IMG/VR virus record: IMGVR_UViG_3300032284_001963
Location: 1 to 27,464 of that record
Length of the DNA: 27,464 bases
Source: a virus
Strand: one strand, 5' to 3'
The notes below the pieces were generated by a model that saw nothing but the letters and a program-made list of their open reading frames with translations, was not told where the DNA came from and searched no databases. Each line of letters begins with the position of its first letter. The stretch's first letter is position 1. Positions 23,516 through 27,464 of this stretch are shown piece after piece. The position numbers were made by a program, and so were the translations under genes.

Positions 23516-25750
23516 TTATTGGAAAGTTGCGCCAGTTGCTGTAATATTGAATTCCAACAGAATAAATTCGATCGATTTAGTCGGAGATACGAAGATCTTA
23601 CCTACTAATTGGTTACGATCAATTACATCATTAGTATTCAAAGTTTCATCAATCTGAACCCTGAAAGCATAAAGACCTTGACGAGATTGAACGTTCTCCA
23701 TATAAGGTACAATCTGGTTGACCAGTTTATTCCTGGTGGCGACAGTATTGTTTTCGAATACGAAGTATTTAGCAATCTGATTAATATGTGTACGGAGATC
23801 GATTAACAATCTGCGAACATTGATTCTATTAAGGGCCGTATCTTTCTTCTGCATGGTTTTCTGTCCCCAGATAACCACACCGGTATTCGGGAATTTAGCA
23901 ATCGGATTGATTCTAGCAGCATACAGAGTATCGCGATCAGATTTACTGAGTTTGAATCTAGTATCAACTGCACCAAGAATACCTCTAGAAAGACCAGCCG
24001 GAGCATACCATGCAGCGGCTACTCTATCATTATATGCATATGCCTGAGGAACAACTACCGACGGAGGAACTATAATCTGTTTAGAACTACCGACAGAGTT
24101 CACTTTAACCCAGGAATAGTAAGTGGAGCAATAGCTAGAGTCTATGCCAGCGGCAAGAGAAGTAGCAGTTACAATAGTACTATTCATACCGGTAAGATCT
24201 CTGATATAAACACAATCTGTGCGAGTTTCTGCTATAGACTGTGCATATGCAGTTACAGCACCGTGATATTCATCGATTACACCCGGAAGAGCTAACAGAT
24301 CAAATACATATTCTTCAGCATTAACCAGGATATCAAGAGCCTTTTTATAGGAAATATATCCAGCGGCAGAAGTAGAAGAAAGGTTGTATCCAAATACGTT
24401 AGTACCGTCAGCAGCAATTGCCGAACCGATCTTAGGTATAACAACATAGTTCATACCATCAGATCCACCTTGGAACGGAATAATGAATTTATTATCGTTA
24501 GAAGGTTTGGTAAAGTTCGCATTAAGACCTACACCAGCTTCAAGAGGAACAGGATTAAGGTAATTGTAGTTATCTGTATTGGAATAATCAAATCCAGAAT
24601 ATACGTAGGAACCTGTATTACTTAAAGATACGCTTGCCGAAGGCAAGTAAGAGCCAGAAATACCAGCTATAGTTTCATACACCGCTTCATACCCATTAGG
24701 AATAAGCTGCGGATAGGCAGTAGCATTGGTAACGCCATCTACTACTTCTACTCTAATATAGTTAGATACATTATCGTAGTTTCCATATTCTATTACTTTA
24801 CCTTGAACATCATTATATTCAAGATACTTATCGCCAATCATCTTGGCTATAAAGTTTGCAGAATTAGGATCTAAGCTAACACCAATATACTGTTCTAAGA
24901 TAGAAGGATATTTGTCACTATCATTCCAAGCTCTAACAAGAATATCAAAAGTAGAATAAGTGCTAGGCGTAGCACCAACAGTAATATTGCTAAGACTTAT
25001 TTTAACGTCTGTATTTGTTTTAAATCCGTCAGACCTGTGATGGAATTTGAAAAGTCTAATTCCACTATCTGAAAGAATCCAGGGAGTAGTTGCGTGAGAA
25101 TAACCACCGGCATAAGAACTAGTAAATGTACAAGCTGTAGTAGTAAATTTGAAAGAACTAGTTACAGAAGAAGTGAGTACAATGCTAGCACTAGAAATAT
25201 AGTTATCAAAAAGCAAATACGGGAAAACTGATCCAGTCTGATGGTTAGCATCATTACCAAGAACTTTAGAAATGTAAAGCGTGGAGGTAGGATCTAAAGA
25301 TGCACTAAACGAAAGTTTAGAGTAAGAACCCGTCAAATTAATATTGAAAGATCCGAACGAACCAGTAATCTGCGCACCATTTAATGCGACAGTTGTAGTA
25401 TTATTCTGAGTAGGATATAATACAGATAAAATTGTTGAGCCGGTTACAATTGCGGCCAACTGGTAAGTATTGTTATATACCCAACCGCCGTTACCGAGGA
25501 TCCTAGTTACTTTTACAGTACTTCCTGCCTGAAGATAACTATACACCGTTTGAGTAGTATAGTTTGTACTGGCATCGGATCCAAATAAATTGGTGAATTG
25601 AGAATAACTGGTTACATCAATGGGAACAAAAGCGGGTCCCTTTTGGGTGGGGCCGACTACTGCTAAACCGGTTGTAGCATTTCCTTGAGTGTAAAAACTT
25701 TGATCGTTTTCACTCTGATATACACCCGCAGAGAGGATTTTTTCTGTCAT
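23516..25750 (-). CDS. 18: Tail sheath protein (T4 gp18-like)
   Basis: The contractile outer sheath of the tail is built from this subunit. The 744 residues (T4 gp18: 659) begin with ILSAGVYQSENDQSFYTQG and TTGLAVVGPTQKGPAFVP, the conserved N-terminal sheath handle that links to the neighbouring subunit. The middle is a Ser/Thr/Asn-rich variable surface domain (about 90-430). The conserved C-terminal domain holds FPNTGVVIWGQKTMQKKDTA, LNRINVRRLLIDLRTHINQI, FVFENNTVATRNKLVNQIV and the closing strand (SPTKSIEFILLEFNITATG). It is placed before the tube gene, as in T4. A long 5' leader with a late element about 40 bases from the ATG precedes it. The family assignment is secure. Confidence 0.96.
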   Translation of the reverse strand: MTEKILSAGVYQSENDQSFYTQGNATTGLAVVGPTQKGPAFVPIDVTSYSQFTNLFGSDASTNYTTQTVYSYLQAGSTVKVTRILGNGGWVYNNTYQLAAIVTGSTILSVLYPTQNNTTTVALNGAQITGSFGSFNINLTGSYSKLSFSASLDPTSTLYISKVLGNDANHQTGSVFPYLLFDNYISSASIVLTSSVTSSFKFTTTACTFTSSYAGGYSHATTPWILSDSGIRLFKFHHRSDGFKTNTDVKISLSNITVGATPSTYSTFDILVRAWNDSDKYPSILEQYIGVSLDPNSANFIAKMIGDKYLEYNDVQGKVIEYGNYDNVSNYIRVEVVDGVTNATAYPQLIPNGYEAVYETIAGISGSYLPSASVSLSNTGSYVYSGFDYSNTDNYNYLNPVPLEAGVGLNANFTKPSNDNKFIIPFQGGSDGMNYVVIPKIGSAIAADGTNVFGYNLSSTSAAGYISYKKALDILVNAEEYVFDLLALPGVIDEYHGAVTAYAQSIAETRTDCVYIRDLTGMNSTIVTATSLAAGIDSSYCSTYYSWVKVNSVGSSKQIIVPPSVVVPQAYAYNDRVAAAWYAPAGLSRGILGAVDTRFKLSKSDRDTLYAARINPIAKFPNTGVVIWGQKTMQKKDTALNRINVRRLLIDLRTHINQIAKYFVFENNTVATRNKLVNQIVPYMENVQSRQGLYAFRVQIDETLNTNDVIDRNQLVGKIFVSPTKSIEFILLEFNITATGATFQ

Positions 25751-25790
25751 TTTCTATAATGTTTGAAAATATAATATAGCTTGATACGTT

Positions 25791-25799
25791 AATAAATAT
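25791..25799 (-). promoter_or_regulatory. Late-gene element ATATTTATT before tail sheath
   Basis: The minus strand reads ATATTTATT, 40 bases before the sheath ATG. This is the longest leader among the eight copies. An A/T-rich leader (AGCTATATTATATTTTC) lies between. Confidence 0.4.
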
Positions 25800-25833
25800 C
25801 AAAAAAAATTCTCAAAACACTATAGAAAAACTA

Positions 25834-26106
25834 TTAAACAGTCTGTATTTTTCCTGTTTCTAAATCAATCGACCCTGGGCCGTATTTTTCTACTAAAGTT
25901 TTCGAAAGAGTTTCACTTTCAACCTTTAATTTACTGTAATCGGATAAAAGATAGCTTTTTTCTTTCTCGGTTTGATCTTTCTTAAGATTGATGTCCGACA
26001 AAATAATTTCGTTTTCACCAAGAGCTAATACTATAGCATTATACTTGGAATTGATTTCTTTTAAAGCCTTTAACTCTTCTTGTGTAAGTTCTTTTACTTC
26101 TGCCAT
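25834..26106 (-). CDS. Small coiled-coil protein
   Basis: The 90-residue protein is predicted to form a long helical hairpin: ELTQEELKALKEINSKYNAI, then ENEIILSDINLKKDQTEKEK and KLKVESETLSKTLVEKYG, ending in a short strand (GSIDLETGKIQTV). Proteins of this size and shape are frequent just before sheath genes in large phages, but no function is established to my knowledge. ATG 26106 lies 10 bases after the zinc-ribbon gene without a late element, so it is the third gene of the transcript starting at 26681. About 83 bases separate it from the sheath. Confidence 0.75.
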   Translation of the reverse strand: MAEVKELTQEELKALKEINSKYNAIVLALGENEIILSDINLKKDQTEKEKSYLLSDYSKLKVESETLSKTLVEKYGPGSIDLETGKIQTV

Positions 26107-26116
26107 TTTTTATAAT

Positions 26117-26350
26117 TTATACTGACCATTTACCTTTGGGACATGCTGTTCTTCCGTCTACAGGAGTGAATATTTTTTTATTGAGAGGACAACCACATAA
26201 CCCGCAATAATGTATATTTAATGTTTCATTTTCTCTTTTAAATTCACAACTTTGACAAATTATTAGCCTCTTTTTGGCTTTTTCTTTTTGTTCCGGTGTT
26301 GGATTTGCTGCTGAAAACCACGCTGAAGCAATTTCTAATAATTTATTCAC
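26117..26350 (-). CDS. Small zinc-ribbon protein
   Basis: Six cysteines lie in 77 residues: CQSC (32-35), YCGLCGCP (48-55) and TACPKGKW (69-75). The CxxC...CxxCxC...CPxGKW pattern is that of a small zinc-ribbon family (DUF6171-like) common in phages. It probably binds zinc or nucleic acid, but its role is unknown. The N-terminal helix (MNKLLEIASAWFSAANPTPE) precedes the metal domain. It starts with GTG at 26350, overlapping the end of the membrane-protein gene by 8 bases, so the two are translationally coupled. It could bind the partner encoded just before it (inference). Confidence 0.78.
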   Translation of the reverse strand: MNKLLEIASAWFSAANPTPEQKEKAKKRLIICQSCEFKRENETLNIHYCGLCGCPLNKKIFTPVDGRTACPKGKWSV

Positions 26351-26681
26351 TCTTCTTTTTCTTTTTAACAGATTTTTTAGGTGCCGGAGCTTCTACTGCC
26401 TTAACTTTTTTCATTTTAGCTTTTTTTTCCGGTTTAGTAGGCGTTTCTTCGGCTTCAACTACTGTAGTTGGTGTATTGTATACAAAAACTTTATCTTCAA
26501 CAGAATAATGAGCTTTGACTTCAAAAGCGGAAGGTTCAGAAGAGACTTCTATATTTTTATTTTCTGTTGTAACAACAGGAACTTCAGGCTCTTCTTTTTT
26601 TACTTTTTTGGATTTAATAACAGAATATAAAAATGCTGCTAAACTTGTAACTCCGATGATTATTCCGATAATGTATAACAT
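26343..26681 (-). CDS. Membrane-anchored protein with charged tail
   Basis: The 112-residue protein opens with a hydrophobic helix (MLYIIGIIIGVTSLAAFLYS, residues 1-20), followed by positive residues (KSKKVKKEE) that suggest an N-out, C-in anchor. The remainder is low-complexity: acidic and Val/Thr/Pro-rich, then very lysine-rich near the end (KPEKKAKMKKVKA, KKSVKKKKKSE). This looks like a flexible cytoplasmic arm. The function is unknown. A late element stands 18 bases before the ATG, so it heads a three-gene transcript with the zinc-ribbon and coiled-coil genes. Confidence 0.72.
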   Translation of the reverse strand: MLYIIGIIIGVTSLAAFLYSVIKSKKVKKEEPEVPVVTTENKNIEVSSEPSAFEVKAHYSVEDKVFVYNTPTTVVEAEETPTKPEKKAKMKKVKAVEAPAPKKSVKKKKKSE

Positions 26682-26699
26682 AAAAAAACTGATTGTATA

Positions 26700-26708
26700 T
26701 ATAAATAT
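26700..26708 (-). promoter_or_regulatory. Late-gene element ATATTTATA before 112-aa gene
   Basis: The minus strand reads ATATTTATA, 18 bases before the ATG of the membrane-anchored protein. It lies in the gap after the fibre gene. Confidence 0.5.
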
Positions 26709-26748
26709 ATAAAGATGATTTAAAAAATTATTTTTTTTTCTTTTTATT

Positions 26749-27464
26749 TTATCCTATATAAGCGGCTGAAAAGTTATCATTCCCATCAAATGAAATTGAA
26801 CCTAATGTGACCTCAACATATAAAGTGTCCCCCACAGCCAATTTACTAATAGTACTGCCACCTATGTGATTTGCTGTAGTATTAGCGGCCCATTCAAGCA
26901 TAATTTGAGATGTTATTGTTCCTCCACTATTTTTTCTTACTATAATTTGTGCAGAAGGATTTGAGTTACCCGATGTTCTACAAACAACATTTACTTGATA
27001 TAATCCAGCTATAGGCGCAGTAAATCTTCCGTTTGTAGAATTATAAGCATTTCCTTGATTAAAATCTACAGATACTGCACTTCCAGATATTACTGTTGTT
27101 GCAGATATAGTGGCACCTGTTCCTACTACTCTAAAAGCTGGCCTGTTAGGCATAGTTAAAGAGCCGCTTATATTCATATCACCAGCATCACTTAAAGAAA
27201 GTAAGGTGCTAGAATAAGCGCTGTTTATAATTTCAAAACCACCAGTTCCATTTATTCTAAAAAACTTATTGGTATTAGTGGCCCCGGATGATAAATTCTT
27301 TACAGACAGAAAATCTATATAAGAAGATCCACCTACAGTATTAGAACCAGAAACAACTATAGCTGCACCAGCTCCATTACCATTAGGAATGGCAAATAAA
27401 GAACCGGAGTTCATTTTTATACCACCATTTATCTCCAACTTTTGAGTTATGCTGGTAGTTCCTA
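26749..27464 (-). CDS. C-terminal part of tail fibre with C1q-like tip (gene continues beyond window)
   Basis: The frame is open to the right edge (the codons before the apparent TTG start at 27438 read GTTSITQK), so only the last 238 residues are here. The N-terminal half has repeated fibre-type strands (SGSNTVGGSSYIDFLSVKNL, LSLSDAGDMNISGSLTMPNR). The C-terminal 135 residues look like a C1q/TNF jelly roll: PAFRVVGTG, YNSTNGRFTAPIAGLYQVNV, QIIVRKNSGG, LAVGDTLYVEV and a final strand (NDNFSAAYIG). C1q-type tips on phage fibres bind host surface sugars or proteins, so this is probably a receptor-binding protein. The fold is inferred by pattern. It is the first gene of the module and is not followed by a visible hairpin terminator. 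Confidence 0.82.
   Translation of the reverse strand, partial: GTTSITQKLEINGGIKMNSGSLFAIPNGNGAGAAIVVSGSNTVGGSSYIDFLSVKNLSSGATNTNKFFRINGTGGFEIINSAYSSTLLSLSDAGDMNISGSLTMPNRPAFRVVGTGATISATTVISGSAVSVDFNQGNAYNSTNGRFTAPIAGLYQVNVVCRTSGNSNPSAQIIVRKNSGGTITSQIMLEWAANTTANHIGGSTISKLAVGDTLYVEVTLGSISFDGNDNFSAAYIG

Noticed and set aside
26274-26712. Plus-strand frames rich in Phe opposite the lysine-rich gene
   Set aside because: Phe-rich translation is the complement of AAA/AAG Lys codons; no evidence of expression.

Overview
The window is a 27.5 kb piece of the genome of a large, AT-rich, contractile-tailed (myovirus-type) bacteriophage that shares core replication and tail genes with T4. Every gene I can support is on the minus strand, so transcription runs from right to left. 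A Bacteroidota host is the best guess. There is a DUF5522-type small Cys-rich protein, a family I know mainly from Bacteroidota. Two promoter candidates fit the Bacteroidota form TTTG...TAnnTTTG. Shine-Dalgarno sequences are mostly absent, and leaders are A/T-rich and very short. The host assignment is inference.

The right part (about 27464 to 12258) is the virion module. In transcription order it holds: the 3' end of a C1q-tipped fibre gene; three small genes (membrane-anchored, zinc ribbon, coiled coil); tail sheath; tail tube; terminator; an HEYAH metallopeptidase; a charged protein with an HxHxH/CxxC cluster; terminator; a T4 gp26-type protein whose end overlaps a second ORF in another frame (probably a frameshifted tail assembly chaperone pair); terminator; tape measure; a 76-aa protein; a gp48/gp54-like tail-tube cap candidate; a LysM wedge protein; a 1028-aa hub candidate; and a 173-aa protein. 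Eight gaps in this module carry an ATATTTAT(A/T) element, usually 15 to 21 bases before the start codon. It is probably the phage late promoter.

The left part (12230 to 1) is the replication and nucleotide module: a divergent family A DNA polymerase that lacks its thumb and has a degenerate exonuclease domain; an unknown 130-aa protein; gp32 single-strand binding protein; UvsX recombinase; a 5'-3' exonuclease (RNase H/FEN type); a DnaB/gp41 helicase; a B12-dependent (class II) ribonucleotide reductase; DUF5522; a small membrane protein; a small beta-barrel-like protein; dUTPase; family B replicative polymerase (gp43); and the start of a gene that may be the sliding clamp. The genes are tightly packed or overlapping.

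Together they give a T4-style recombination-dependent replisome with its own dNTP supply. The unusual addition is a stripped-down Pol I-like enzyme with a separately encoded 5' nuclease, beside the normal family B replicase. The points most worth following are this polymerase, the probable +1/-2 frameshift at a run of seven T in the chaperone genes, and the late-gene element. I saw no tRNA, CRISPR array, insertion sequence or plus-strand gene, and no gene-free stretch longer than about 150 bases.
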